Notes: generated from the letters alone by a model not told the origin. DNA of 64,000 nt from Microvirga ossetica (GCF_002741015.1 NZ_CP016616.1:2141501-2205500), one strand, 5' to 3'. Counted from the first letter of the stretch, positions 37,839 through 46,895 are shown. Numbers and translations: made by a program.

Positions 37839-38795
37839 TCATGAGGATTGAACGACGCGAAAGCCGATATTGCTCGCTGAGCTGTCGGCCGCGTTGGAAT
37901 TCCGCGCGGCGACGCGATACCGGTTGCAATAGGATTCATGGCAGAGGAACGATCCACCGCGCATGGACCTGCTGTCGGTCTCACCGCGATAGATCGGGTT
38001 CATCTCGGACGTTTCCTGGTGATAGTTCGGCGAGAAGCCGTCCTCGCACCATTCCCAGACATTGCCGGCCATGTTGTGGAGGCCATAGCCGTTCGGTTCA
38101 TAGGCATCGACCGGCGCGGTTCCGAGATATCCATCCTCCAGGGTGTTCGCTACGGGGAACTGGCCCTGCCAGATATTGCAGCGATGCGTCCCGCCCGGCG
38201 TGAGCTCGTCGCCCCAGGGATAAAGCGCGTTCTCCAACCCTCCTCTTGCGGCAAACTCCCATTCCGCCTCCGTGGGCAGCCGGGTGCGCGACCAGGCGCA
38301 GTAGGCCTTCGCATCGTGCCAGGAGACATGGACGACCGGATGATCGAGGCGGTCGAGGATCGTGCTGCCGGGACCTTCCGGCTGCGCCCAGTAGGCATGG
38401 GTGATCGGCAGCCACCACGGCGTCTGCGCCGGCACTTTCACGACGCGGCTTTTCAGCTCTTCGGGCACGAGGGCATGGAACACGTAGGACCAGTTGAAGC
38501 GCTCGGCCTCCGTGGCATAGTCCGTGTCGCGCCCGAACGCGCCGAACTGCCTGTTGGTCACGGCATAGATCGAAATGGAAAAGGGGCTGAGCCGAACGCG
38601 ACGCGCGGGTCCCTCGCCATCGGCCGCGAACCCCTCGTCCCCTGAGGTGCCCATCGTGAACTCACCACCGTCGAGATGGCTCCAGCGGATCTTCGGTGCT
38701 GTCTTGCCGCGCAGCATCTGAGCTTGAACGCCGCCATCCGATGCCTGCGCATCCTCACGGGAGACGCCGCAGCAGCCGCCACTCCTCTTCGTCAT
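37839..38795 (-). CDS. Formylglycine-generating enzyme (sulfatase-modifying factor, FGE)
   Basis: A 318-residue aerobic copper-dependent FGE that oxidises the active-site Cys of type I sulfatases to formylglycine. The two catalytic cysteines are Cys285 and Cys290 in GGSFLCHESYCNRYR, and the fold signatures TNRQFG, VSWHDAKAYC, RLPTEAEWEFAARGG and NVWEWCEDGF are intact. It has no signal peptide, matching the two cytoplasmic sulfatases. The ATG at 38795 (MTKRSGG) is chosen from the usual Cys-rich FGE N-terminus; ATGs at 38819 and 38885 are possible. It directly follows sulfatase 2 on the same strand. Confidence 0.95.
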   Translation of the reverse strand: MTKRSGGCCGVSREDAQASDGGVQAQMLRGKTAPKIRWSHLDGGEFTMGTSGDEGFAADGEGPARRVRLSPFSISIYAVTNRQFGAFGRDTDYATEAERFNWSYVFHALVPEELKSRVVKVPAQTPWWLPITHAYWAQPEGPGSTILDRLDHPVVHVSWHDAKAYCAWSRTRLPTEAEWEFAARGGLENALYPWGDELTPGGTHRCNIWQGQFPVANTLEDGYLGTAPVDAYEPNGYGLHNMAGNVWEWCEDGFSPNYHQETSEMNPIYRGETDSRSMRGGSFLCHESYCNRYRVAARNSNAADSSASNIGFRVVQSS

Positions 38796-38911
38796 CGAAC
38801 CGTCCAACATCTCGGCCATGATAGGCCGCTTCGGAAAACGGTGCAGGGACAGGTTGCCCTGTCCCGTCCCTGCCCTGTGAGTCATTGGCGAACTGCACGC
38901 GCGCGCGCCGC

Positions 38912-40546
38912 CTATTTATCCTCCCAGAAGGCCGTTCCCTCCTGCAGCGCCATGTATTCGAGGATCGTCTCGCGCGGGATGACGCCGCAGCGTTCGGTCC
39001 ACGCGGCATAGAGGTCCTTCATCTCGCGAACCTTGTCGGGATGCTGCGCCGCGAGGTCGTTCATCTCGGTGCGGTCGGCTTCCATGTCGTAAAGCTCCCA
39101 GGGGCCGGGAAACTTTCGCACGAGCTTCCACTGGCCGACGCGCACGGCCGCGTTGCCTTCATGCTCCCAGAACAGGGGACCGCGCGAGGTTTCATCGGAC
39201 TGGAAGGACGGCACGAGGCTTTCGCCCTCGCAGGGAAGAATCGCATTGCCCTGATAGGTTTGCGGATACTCGGCCTGGGTCACGTCGAGGATGGTCGCCA
39301 TGATGTCGGTGAGCTGTCCCGGATGATGGCGCAGGGCGCCGGCCTCCTCGATGCCCTCCGGCCAATGCATGATCAGCGGTGTCGCGATGCCACCCTCGTG
39401 GATCCAGTGCTTGTAGAGCCGGAACGGCGTGTTGGACAAATTGGCCCAGGCGGTCCCATAGCTCTGATAGGTATCCTCGGCTCCGGGCATGATGTCCGGA
39501 TAATTGCCGAAGCGGACCGGCTCGCCCTTGCGGGTCGTGGCTTTCGCGATCATCAGCTGATCGACCAGCTCCTTCGCCGTGACGCCCCCCGGGATGTCCT
39601 CGGCGCAGGCGCCGTTGTCGGAGAGGAAGATGACGAGCGTGTTGTCGAGCTGTCCCGTCTCTTCCAGAGCGGCAAGAATACGTCCGATGCCCTGGTCCAT
39701 CCGGTCGATCTGCGCGGCATAGACCTCCATGCAGCGCAGCAGCCATTGGCGATGCTCGGCCTCGGTCCAGGCCGGCTGCGAGGGATCGCGGTCGGTGAGC
39801 TTCCAGGACGGATGAATGATGCCGCTCTTTACAAGGCGCTCCAGGCGCTCCTCGCGCAGCTTGTCCCAGCCGGCATCGAAGCGGCCCTTGTACTTGGCGA
39901 TATCCTCCTCATGGGCATGCAGCGGCCAGTGCGGCGCCGTGTACGCGACATATTGGAAGAACGGCGCCCCGGGGTGGTTCTTCTTGTGCGCGCGAATGAA
40001 ATCCGCCGCCTGGTCGCTGATCGCATCGGTGTAGAAGAATTCCGGATCCTGCTCGGCCTCGTGCTCCACGTTCTCGTTCCCGCGCGTCAGCGTGTTGGGA
40101 TGATAGAAGCTTCCCGCCCCGATGATGGTGCCGAAGAACTCGTCGAAGCCGCGCTGCAGAGGCCAGGCATCCGTCGGTTCCGTGAGATTGCTGGCGACGT
40201 GCCACTTGCCGCTCAGATAGCTCTTGTAGTTCTTGCGCTTGAGCACTTCGGCGATGGTCACGCAGTTGCGGTTCAGATTGCCGGCATAGCCCTCGGGCCC
40301 GGTGCTGTAGGTGAGAATGCCGATTCCGGTCTGATGCGGGTGAAGGCCGGTCAGAAGCGACGCGCGCGAGGGCGAGCAGCGCGCAGTATTGTAGAACTGC
40401 GAATAGCGCAGGCCGTTCCGGGCCAGCCGGTCGAGATTGGGTGTATCGATCTCGCCGCCATAGCAGCCGATATCCGAGAAGCCCATGTCGTCGTTGAGGA
40501 TCAACAGGATGTTGGGGCTTGCCTGCATCGTGCCGGGTTTGCTCAT
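38912..40546 (-). CDS. Arylsulfatase-type cytoplasmic sulfatase
   Basis: A 544-residue type I sulfatase. The formylglycine motif is Cys57-Ser-Pro-Ser-Arg61 followed by ASLLTGLH, metal residues Asp19-Asp20 lie in ILNDDMG and the LSDNGACAED segment gives the second metal site; LSGKWHVAS is the conserved substrate-site Lys/His stretch. The length and order of motifs resemble AtsA-type arylsulfatases. No signal peptide is present. It is followed by FGE and preceded by a GntR regulator and a complete sugar importer on the same strand, so a sulfated sugar or sugar-linked sulfate ester is the likely substrate. Confidence 0.93.
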   Translation of the reverse strand: MSKPGTMQASPNILLILNDDMGFSDIGCYGGEIDTPNLDRLARNGLRYSQFYNTARCSPSRASLLTGLHPHQTGIGILTYSTGPEGYAGNLNRNCVTIAEVLKRKNYKSYLSGKWHVASNLTEPTDAWPLQRGFDEFFGTIIGAGSFYHPNTLTRGNENVEHEAEQDPEFFYTDAISDQAADFIRAHKKNHPGAPFFQYVAYTAPHWPLHAHEEDIAKYKGRFDAGWDKLREERLERLVKSGIIHPSWKLTDRDPSQPAWTEAEHRQWLLRCMEVYAAQIDRMDQGIGRILAALEETGQLDNTLVIFLSDNGACAEDIPGGVTAKELVDQLMIAKATTRKGEPVRFGNYPDIMPGAEDTYQSYGTAWANLSNTPFRLYKHWIHEGGIATPLIMHWPEGIEEAGALRHHPGQLTDIMATILDVTQAEYPQTYQGNAILPCEGESLVPSFQSDETSRGPLFWEHEGNAAVRVGQWKLVRKFPGPWELYDMEADRTEMNDLAAQHPDKVREMKDLYAAWTERCGVIPRETILEYMALQEGTAFWEDK

Positions 40547-40591
40547 TGGACACCTTTCATGGTCGTTGCTGCAGCGCTGCCCGATAGTCGA

Positions 40592-41341
40592 TCAGAAGCG
40601 TCGTGACAGATTGATGGAAAACCGGAAATAATCGGGAAGATAGACGGAGCGCAGGAGCTCTAGCGGCCGATCGTCAGAAGCCATGGTGAGACGTTCCATG
40701 GAGAGAAGTGGACTTCCCTTCGCCACGCCGAGCAGTTCCGCGGTGAGGCGATCGGCCGACGTGGCGCTGACCGTCTGCATCGCATTCTTGATCTCGATGC
40801 CGAGGTCGCCTTCGAATACGCGGTACATGACGATGGAGGTCAGATCGCGCTTCTCCAGCTCCAGACCGATATCGGGAGGGTAGAAGGCATGCTCGATCGC
40901 GATGGGCGTATCGTCCGCCAGCCGTATGCGCTTCAGCTCCCAGACGGCCCGCTCCCGAAGAAGCTCCCGGACCGTTTCGTCGTGCCGGTTCGTCATCCCC
41001 TGATGCAAAATGCGGGCGCCGGGCTCATAGCCGGCATCCTTGATGGTTTCCGAGAACCCCATCAGGCGACCCATCCAGTTCTCGGGCTGGTTCGAGCGCA
41101 GGAAGGTGCCGCGCCCTCTGCCGCGCTCGAACATGCCCTCGTCCACGAGCGGCTTAATGGCGTTTCTGATGGTGACGCGGCTCACGCCGAAATGCTTGAC
41201 GAGCTCCGCCTCCGTCATGAGGCGGCCGCTCTCGTTGACGAGGTCGCCGTCCCGGACCCGACGGCGGATCGCCTCACGGACCTGAACGTGAAGCGGATCC
41301 TTGTCATCCTGCGGCGGCTGATGTGCGACTTGCTTTCTCAT
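40592..41341 (-). CDS. GntR-family regulator, HutC/UTRA subfamily
   Basis: A 249-residue regulator. Residues about 15-85 are the GntR winged helix (VREAIRRRVRDGDL, then LMTEAELVKHFGVSRVTIRNAIKPLVDEG), and about 100-245 the UTRA effector domain (WELKRIRLADDTPIAIEHAFYP, LSMERLTMASDDRPLELLRSVYLPDYFRF). UTRA proteins sense small sugars or acids. It sits between the importer ATPase and sulfatase 2 and probably controls them, with a candidate operator at 45634-45663 before the binding-protein gene. Confidence 0.92.
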   Translation of the reverse strand: MRKQVAHQPPQDDKDPLHVQVREAIRRRVRDGDLVNESGRLMTEAELVKHFGVSRVTIRNAIKPLVDEGMFERGRGRGTFLRSNQPENWMGRLMGFSETIKDAGYEPGARILHQGMTNRHDETVRELLRERAVWELKRIRLADDTPIAIEHAFYPPDIGLELEKRDLTSIVMYRVFEGDLGIEIKNAMQTVSATSADRLTAELLGVAKGSPLLSMERLTMASDDRPLELLRSVYLPDYFRFSINLSRRF

Positions 41342-41375
41342 GATCCTCGTCCGCCAGGGCGAACCTTCTCCGGTG

Positions 41376-42428
41376 TCACAGACGCTTGCGTGTTGCGGCG
41401 TCGAAAAGATGAATGTCGTCGGGGCGAGCGGTCACGAACACGGACTCCCCTTCCCTCGGAACGGCCCCGTCGCTGATGCGGGCACGAACCGTCGCTCCGC
41501 TCAGGCTGAGATCGAGCACTGCCGTATCGCCCAGATCTTCGATGAGATCGACCACGGCCGGAAGACCTCCGGCCTCGAGCCGTACGGCTCCGGGGCGGAT
41601 ACCGACGATCACGTCGCGCGATCCGGCGATCTGGTGGGATGTTTTGAGGCGGTGGCCCTTAATCTCCACAGAGCCGTCCGCATAGCGCCCTTCGATCAGG
41701 TTCATCGGTGGAGAACCGATGAAGGCTGCAACGTCGACCGAATTCGGCTTCGCGAACACCTCCGAGGGACGGCCGATCTGCTGGATCTGCCCTTCCATGA
41801 AAACAGCCATGCGATCCGCCAGCGTCATGGCCTCTTCCTGGTCGTGGGTGACGTAGACCGCCGTTACGCCGAGCGAGCGCTGCAGCTTCTTGAGCTCAAT
41901 CCGGGTTTCCAGTCTCAGCTTGGCATCGAGATTCGACAGCGGCTCGTCGAGGAGAAAGAGACGCGCCTTGCGGACGATGGCCCGCGCCAGGGCGCAGCGC
42001 TGTTGCTGCCCACCGGAGAGCTGCCCGGGCTTGCGGTCGAGGAGGTGATCGATCTTGACCTTGCGCGCCGCCTCCCGCACCGCGGGCTCGATCTCCGCCT
42101 TGCCGACCTTCGCCATTTCCAGCGGGAAGGCGATGTTCTGGAACACGGTCATATGCGGATAGAGGGCGTAGCTCTGAAACACCATGGCGACGTCGCGATC
42201 CTTGGCGTCGAGCGCCGTGACGTCCTTGCCGTCGATCACGACGGTGCCGGAGGTCGGCATGTCGAGCCCCGCGAGGATGCGCAAGGTCGTGCTCTTTCCG
42301 GAACCCGATGGTCCGAGCAGGGCGAAGAACTCACCCGGCTGGATCGTGAAGTCGATCCCTTTGAGAGCGCTGAAATTGCCGTGCATCTTGACGATGCGGT
42401 CGAAATGAACCTGTCCGCGCATGCTCAT
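41376..42428 (-). CDS. ABC sugar importer ATPase (MalK/UgpC type)
   Basis: A 350-residue ATPase. Walker A GPSGSGKST, signature LSGGQQQR, Walker B LFLLDEPLSNLDA and H-loop VTHDQEEA are intact, followed by a TOBE domain ending in ARPDDIHLFDAATRKRL. The start at 42428 (MSMRGQ) overlaps the upstream permease stop in an ATGA; a second ATG two codons later is possible. It is the fourth gene of the transporter operon binding protein-permease-permease-ATPase, and the GntR gene follows 34 bp downstream. Confidence 0.93.
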   Translation of the reverse strand: MSMRGQVHFDRIVKMHGNFSALKGIDFTIQPGEFFALLGPSGSGKSTTLRILAGLDMPTSGTVVIDGKDVTALDAKDRDVAMVFQSYALYPHMTVFQNIAFPLEMAKVGKAEIEPAVREAARKVKIDHLLDRKPGQLSGGQQQRCALARAIVRKARLFLLDEPLSNLDAKLRLETRIELKKLQRSLGVTAVYVTHDQEEAMTLADRMAVFMEGQIQQIGRPSEVFAKPNSVDVAAFIGSPPMNLIEGRYADGSVEIKGHRLKTSHQIAGSRDVIVGIRPGAVRLEAGGLPAVVDLIEDLGDTAVLDLSLSGATVRARISDGAVPREGESVFVTARPDDIHLFDAATRKRL

Positions 42429-43264
42429 CGGCGCCCTCCTCCCTTCACGGCACCGACCGTGAGACCTTTGACGATGTGCTTTTGTGCGACGATGCCGAGG
42501 ACGATCACAGGCAGCATCGCCAGGACGGAGACGGCCGCGAGCTTCGTCCAGAGAGTCTGCTCGACGGAGACGAAGTTGAACATCGCGATGGTCACCGGAC
42601 GGACGGTGTTGCCGCTCAGGACGACCGCGAACAGGAACTCGTTCCAGGCGTTCAGGAACACGAACACGACGGTGACCGCGATGCCGCCACGCACCTGCGG
42701 GATGATGATGCGCCACAGGGTCTTCCAGCGGCTTGCACCGTCGATATAGGCGGCCTCCTCCATCTCGAAGGGGATGTCCTCGAAATACGAGACGAGGAGC
42801 CAGATCGCGAAGGGAAGCGAGAAGGACAGGTAGATCAGGATGATGCCCTGGTAGGTGTCCATCCAGCCGATGTTCCTCAGGATCAGGAAGTACGGGATGA
42901 TGATGCCGACGGGCGGCAGCATCTGCGTTGCGAGCACGTAGAACCCGGCGAATCTCTTGCCCCGCACGCGCAGCCTCGCGAGCGCATAGGCGGCAGGCAC
43001 GGCCATGATCATCGTCACGATGGTCGTGCCGATGGAGATGATGAAGCTGCTCAACAGGTTCGGAAGGATGGAGCCTGAGCCGAACAGCACGTCGCGATAG
43101 GCGTCGAGCGTCGGCGCGAACAGGAATTTCGGCGGATAGGCCAGAACGTCCTGCTCGGTCTTCAGGGAGTTCATGACGCTCCAGACGATCGGGAAGACCC
43201 AGGCCAGGAGAAAGACCAGGGAGATGCCGATGATCGCGGCGATGCGGAACTTCCTGCCGATCAT
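42425..43264 (-). CDS. ABC sugar importer permease, MalG type
   Basis: A 279-residue inner-membrane protein with six helices, ending in the IVKGLTVGAVKGGGRR tail typical of MalG-type permeases. The EAA loop (MEEAAYIDGASRWKTLWRIIIPQV) lies near residues 185-205. Both ends overlap neighbours by four bases (ATGA), so the three membrane/ATPase subunits are translationally coupled. Confidence 0.93.
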   Translation of the reverse strand: MIGRKFRIAAIIGISLVFLLAWVFPIVWSVMNSLKTEQDVLAYPPKFLFAPTLDAYRDVLFGSGSILPNLLSSFIISIGTTIVTMIMAVPAAYALARLRVRGKRFAGFYVLATQMLPPVGIIIPYFLILRNIGWMDTYQGIILIYLSFSLPFAIWLLVSYFEDIPFEMEEAAYIDGASRWKTLWRIIIPQVRGGIAVTVVFVFLNAWNEFLFAVVLSGNTVRPVTIAMFNFVSVEQTLWTKLAAVSVLAMLPVIVLGIVAQKHIVKGLTVGAVKGGGRR

Positions 43265-44211
43265 CGGGCCCTCCTGACGGCAAAGAGCACCGCGGAGATC
43301 AGCACCGTCACGATCAGAAGAGCGACGGCGAGAGCCGAGCCGTAGCCGATGGACAGCTCCGTGAAGGATTTGCGGTAGGCGTAGAGATTGAGGATCTCGG
43401 TCGCCGTTCCGGGCCCTCCCCCGGTCACGGTGAAGATGGCGGCGAAGGCCGTGAGCGCCACCATGGTGCGCATGATGATCACCATCACGATGGCGGGACG
43501 AAGCAGCGGAAGGGTGATGCGCTTGAACCGCTGCCACGCGCTGGCGCGGTCGATGCGTGCCGCCTCATAGAGGTCGTCCGGCAGCGCGGCGAGGCTGGCA
43601 AGCAGCACCATGAAGGCGAAGGGCGTCCACTGCCACGTGTGGATCACGACGACCGAGACGAGCGCCAACGTCGGATCGCCGAGCCAGTTCTGGCTTCCGA
43701 GGCCTGCCATGATGGCGAAGTAATCGACGATGCCGAATTCGGGCGCCAGCATGAAGGTCCGCCAGACCATGCCGACCACCGCCGGGGACAGCACCACCGG
43801 CAGGATGGCGATGATGCGAAAGAGCCCCTGCCCTCGCTTCATTCCCATCACGAGCAGCGCCAGGGCCAAGCCGATGACGACCTGCAGAACGACCGTCGTT
43901 CCCGTATAGATCAGGCTGACAGCGAGCGAAGCCCAGAAGCGGCTATCCTGCAGAAGCTCGCGGTAATTGGCGAAGCCGATGAACCCGTCGGCGAACGGCA
44001 TGGCGAGATCCATGCGGTGGACGCTGGTCCAGATCAGGTAGAGCAGCGGAAAGGTCGTGGTCGCCATGAGCGCCAGGAAGGCCGGCGCCAGGAGCGCCGT
44101 CGCAAAACGGCGCTCCCGAACGGCCAGAGCCTTGCTGTAATTCGTGCCGGATGGCGACATCACGCGGCCGAGAGCGGCCGGTTCTGCAGCAAGCGACTTC
44201 GTCATCGTCAT
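43261..44211 (-). CDS. ABC sugar importer permease, MalF type
   Basis: A 316-residue inner-membrane protein, six helices, EAA loop YEAARIDRASAWQRFKRITLPLL near residues 205-225. The loop has Arg where Gly is usual after Asp (IDRASA instead of IDGASA), a small departure from consensus. The ATG at 44211 overlaps the binding-protein stop (ATGA); an ATG two codons on is possible. It pairs with the MalG-type permease downstream. Confidence 0.92.
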   Translation of the reverse strand: MTMTKSLAAEPAALGRVMSPSGTNYSKALAVRERRFATALLAPAFLALMATTTFPLLYLIWTSVHRMDLAMPFADGFIGFANYRELLQDSRFWASLAVSLIYTGTTVVLQVVIGLALALLVMGMKRGQGLFRIIAILPVVLSPAVVGMVWRTFMLAPEFGIVDYFAIMAGLGSQNWLGDPTLALVSVVVIHTWQWTPFAFMVLLASLAALPDDLYEAARIDRASAWQRFKRITLPLLRPAIVMVIIMRTMVALTAFAAIFTVTGGGPGTATEILNLYAYRKSFTELSIGYGSALAVALLIVTVLISAVLFAVRRAR

Positions 44212-45602
44212 CCACGCATCATCGGCTCGACGCGTCGCTGTGCTTCGTCGAGCGCGGCCTTGGCCGTCGCTTGGCCTGCGAGAGCTGACTGGATCGCCGT
44301 CGCCAGGGTGTCGCCGATGGCCGGCCATTGCGGCACGCGCGGACGCCAATCAACGTCGGTGTCCTCCTGGAGAGACGCCAGGGTCGCTTCGACGAAGTTG
44401 TCGCCGAACCCGCGCATCAGCCCCACATAGGCAGGATCCTGCCAGATGGAGATCCGGTTGACGCCGGAGCGCTTGGCAGGTCCCGCGAAGCGATGCGCGG
44501 TGCGCGCCTGGGTCTCCGCACAGGCCGCCCATTGGATGAAGAACCAGGTCGCTTTCTTGCGCTTGTCGGGCAGCGCCGCATTGATCGGGAAGCCCCAGTT
44601 CCAGATCGAGGTGACGCGCTTGCCCGACGGGCCCTTCGGCCAGCGGGCATAGGCGACCTTGCCGATCACCTTCGACTTCTCGGGATTGTTGACCACGGAC
44701 GCGGAGGAATGGGCATCGACGTAAGTGCCGATGGTTCCTTGCGAGAAGGCATCGGCGATGTCGGGCCAGTTCCAGTTCTGCGCCGCCGCGGGCGCATATT
44801 TGCGCATCAGGTCGACATACCAGGTCAGCGCCGCCTCCGCCTCGGGCCCGTTGACGGTGAGACGACCGTCCTTGAACCACTGGCCTCCGAACTCGCGAAA
44901 GAGCGACGAATAGATGTAGACGTTCTGGCCGGCGCCGGCGACGCCGCGAAGGGCGGCACCCCAGACGCGGGCGTCCGGGTTGTGAACCGCCGCGGCATTG
45001 GACACGAAAGTCTGCAGATCCTCCGCGGGCTTGAGCCCCTTCGCGTCGTAGAGATCCTTGCGGTAGACCTGCAGGGTCACCTCGCCGTCATAGGGCATGC
45101 CGAGCAGCTTGCCGTCGACGCTGTTGGCATTGCGCCAGGCCGCGACGATGTCGTCGAGCTTGAACCAGTTCGGATCCGTCAGGGACGCGTCGGAAAGGTA
45201 AGCCTCCATCGGCTCGACCCATTTGTTGGCTGCATACAAAGAGTAATACATTGGGTCGGCGGCATGGGTGGCGTAGGTGCCCGTCTTCGAGGTCAGGTCG
45301 ATCACGCTCTTCTGGCGGATCTGGGCCGGCGGAATCTTCTCGAAGCGCACCGTGATGCCCGTGAGCGCCTCGAATTGCGGCGCGAGGGTGATCAGGTTGT
45401 CGAAATAGGTCGCAGGAATGACGGCAACCGTGATGGTTTCGCCCTTGAACTGCTGCCAGTCGATCTTTGCCGCCTTGTAGGGGGCGAGATCAGCCTCCTG
45501 CGCCAGCGCGCCGTTCAGAAGGGCAGGAGCCGCAGCCAGGGCGGCAGACGTGGCGACACCCGATTTCAGAAAGGCGCGCCGAGTGAATTCCGTATTCTTC
45601 AT
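44208..45602 (-). CDS. Periplasmic sugar-binding protein (ABC family 1), Tat signal
   Basis: A 464-residue solute-binding protein with a twin-arginine signal (TRRAFLKSGVATSAAL, residues 7-22; cleavage after ALAQ-A near 35). The mature protein has the family-1 two-lobe pattern (ITLAPQFEALTGITVRFEKIPP, GKLLGMPYDGEVTLQVYRKDL, SIWNWGFPINAALPDKRKKATWFF). It is the first gene of the importer operon; the 120-bp gap upstream holds an inverted repeat operator candidate. Its linkage to sulfatase 2 and FGE suggests a sulfated sugar ligand. Confidence 0.9.
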   Translation of the reverse strand: MKNTEFTRRAFLKSGVATSAALAAAPALLNGALAQEADLAPYKAAKIDWQQFKGETITVAVIPATYFDNLITLAPQFEALTGITVRFEKIPPAQIRQKSVIDLTSKTGTYATHAADPMYYSLYAANKWVEPMEAYLSDASLTDPNWFKLDDIVAAWRNANSVDGKLLGMPYDGEVTLQVYRKDLYDAKGLKPAEDLQTFVSNAAAVHNPDARVWGAALRGVAGAGQNVYIYSSLFREFGGQWFKDGRLTVNGPEAEAALTWYVDLMRKYAPAAAQNWNWPDIADAFSQGTIGTYVDAHSSASVVNNPEKSKVIGKVAYARWPKGPSGKRVTSIWNWGFPINAALPDKRKKATWFFIQWAACAETQARTAHRFAGPAKRSGVNRISIWQDPAYVGLMRGFGDNFVEATLASLQEDTDVDWRPRVPQWPAIGDTLATAIQSALAGQATAKAALDEAQRRVEPMMRG

Positions 45603-45633
45603 GTGCTTCCTCCCGTGACTGTTCTTATATCTT

Positions 45634-45663
45634 TGTTCTAACAAACATCACATTGTTAGGACA
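45634..45663. promoter_or_regulatory. Inverted repeat, candidate GntR/UTRA operator
   Basis: TGTTCTAACAA (45634-45644) and TTGTTAGGACA (45653-45663) are inverted arms matching at 10 of 11 bases with an 8-base spacer, in the 120-bp gap before the importer operon. On the minus strand a TTGACA hexamer (45664-45669) abuts it. The GntR/UTRA regulator at 40592-41341 is the likely binder. Confidence 0.5.
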
Positions 45664-45722
45664 TGTCAAGCAGGCGGCCGTTCGCGTCGAAACCTTCTTC
45701 CGACCCCGGCCCTTGCGCCGGT

Positions 45723-46559
45723 CTAGAGATGGCGCCCGCCCGTCACCTGCAGGTCGATGCCGGTGATGAAGCTTCCCGCTTCGGAGCAGAGCAGGAGGGC
45801 GGCTCCAGCGATCTCCCGCGCCTCGCCGGCCCGCTGCATGGGACAGGAGGTTCGCTGGATCTCCTCCCAGACAGCAGAATCGACGCGGCGCCACTTGTTG
45901 CGCTCGGTCGCGACGAGGCCCGGCGACAGGTTGTTGATGGTGACGCCGTGGACGGCATAGTCCTTGGCGAGGTTCATCGCGAGGTTGTGCTGCGCGCTCT
46001 TGAGCGCCGCATAGACCGTGAGCTCGGATTCAGGCTTGGTCTGGTTGATGCTTCCGATGGTGACGACGCGGCCCCAGCCCGATTCCTTCATCAAGGGCAG
46101 GGCTGCCTGCAGCAGCTCGATCGTCGCGCGGAAATTGATCTGGATCTGGCGCTCCACCTGCTCCTCCGGCATGTCCAGGAACGGCGTGCGGTATTGGATC
46201 GATGCGCACACGACGAGCACGTCCAGTCCGCCGAGATGCGCCGCCGCCCTCTGAACGCAATCCTTCGCTTGGCCGGCACGCTCGAAATCCGCCTCGAGCG
46301 CAATGCCGCGGCGGCCTCTGATTTCGACCTCCCGCACCAGTTCCTCCGCCGCATTGTCCTTTCCGAAGGCGATGTCCGCCGCTTTGGAATACTGGATCGC
46401 CACGTCGGCCCCCGCCTCCGCGAAGGCAAGAGCGATCTCGCGGCCGATGCTCACGCTGCCACCGGTGACGAGCGCCCGCCGCCCCGCCATCGAGAAGCGT
46501 TGGGCGATCGATCTTTCATTCGATGAAGCGACATCCTGACCTGACATCGGTTTTTCCAT
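45723..46559 (-). CDS. SDR-family oxidoreductase with altered NNAG motif
   Basis: A 278-residue SDR. The cofactor loop is VTGGSVSIG (residues 31-39), and Ser in TIGSINQ plus Tyr-xxx-Lys in YAALK provide the catalytic residues. The structural NNAG motif is replaced by VCAS at residues 117-120, an unusual change. A 20-residue N-terminal extension precedes the Rossmann fold. It is the last gene of the Ssu/UxaA-like operon (19 bp after the SAF-domain gene) and may oxidise the imported compound or a downstream intermediate. A short GC stem at 45702-45722 follows the stop and may terminate the transcript. Confidence 0.82.
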   Translation of the reverse strand: MEKPMSGQDVASSNERSIAQRFSMAGRRALVTGGSVSIGREIALAFAEAGADVAIQYSKAADIAFGKDNAAEELVREVEIRGRRGIALEADFERAGQAKDCVQRAAAHLGGLDVLVVCASIQYRTPFLDMPEEQVERQIQINFRATIELLQAALPLMKESGWGRVVTIGSINQTKPESELTVYAALKSAQHNLAMNLAKDYAVHGVTINNLSPGLVATERNKWRRVDSAVWEEIQRTSCPMQRAGEAREIAGAALLLCSEAGSFITGIDLQVTGGRHL

Positions 46560-46578
46560 TTTCGTTCGAGAGGATGCC

Positions 46579-46887
46579 TTAAGGCTGCGTCACGGCCCTC
46601 TGGCTCGCGAGATTGTGGATGTGGACATGGTCGCCCGCTGCAACCGGCTCCGTGAGGCGCCCGATGACCTCGCCATATTTGCGCACGGGACTTCCCGCCG
46701 GGAGCGCGCGAAGAGCGATCTTGTGCCCCATCGGCAAGGTCTGGCGCACCGTCAAGGACAGCGGGCCGTTAGGACCGCTTACCTTGACGAAGGCGCCTGC
46801 TTCGACACCAGCAATGAGCACGGCAACGTCGTCGGCGGGATCGAGTACGATGGCGCCCGTCTCCGATGGCTGCGTTCCGGTTTTCAT
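46579..46887 (-). CDS. UxaA-family small subunit (SAF domain), SuyA-like
   Basis: A 102-residue protein that is a single SAF domain: DDVAVLIAGVEAGAFV, then LPMGHKIALRALPAGSPVRKYGEVIGRLTEPVAAGDHVHIHNL (partial motifs; residues about 20-95). In galactarate and altronate dehydratases this is the N-terminal domain of one chain; as a free subunit of 8-11 kDa it resembles SuyA of (2R)-sulfolactate sulfo-lyase. The large partner is encoded 4.6 kb upstream in the same operon (51516-52712). Altronate/galactarate-type dehydratase small subunit is the alternative reading. Confidence 0.8.
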   Translation of the reverse strand: MKTGTQPSETGAIVLDPADDVAVLIAGVEAGAFVKVSGPNGPLSLTVRQTLPMGHKIALRALPAGSPVRKYGEVIGRLTEPVAAGDHVHIHNLASQRAVTQP

Positions 46888-46895
46888 CGCGAGGC

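Noticed and set aside
38885..40606. 573-codon plus-strand open frame opposite sulfatase 2
   Set aside because: The minus frame has CSPSR and metal motifs; the plus frame is a compositional shadow.
45702..45722. Intrinsic terminator after the SDR gene
   Set aside because: Stem is only five or six base pairs with no T-run; kept only as a remark in the SDR entry.
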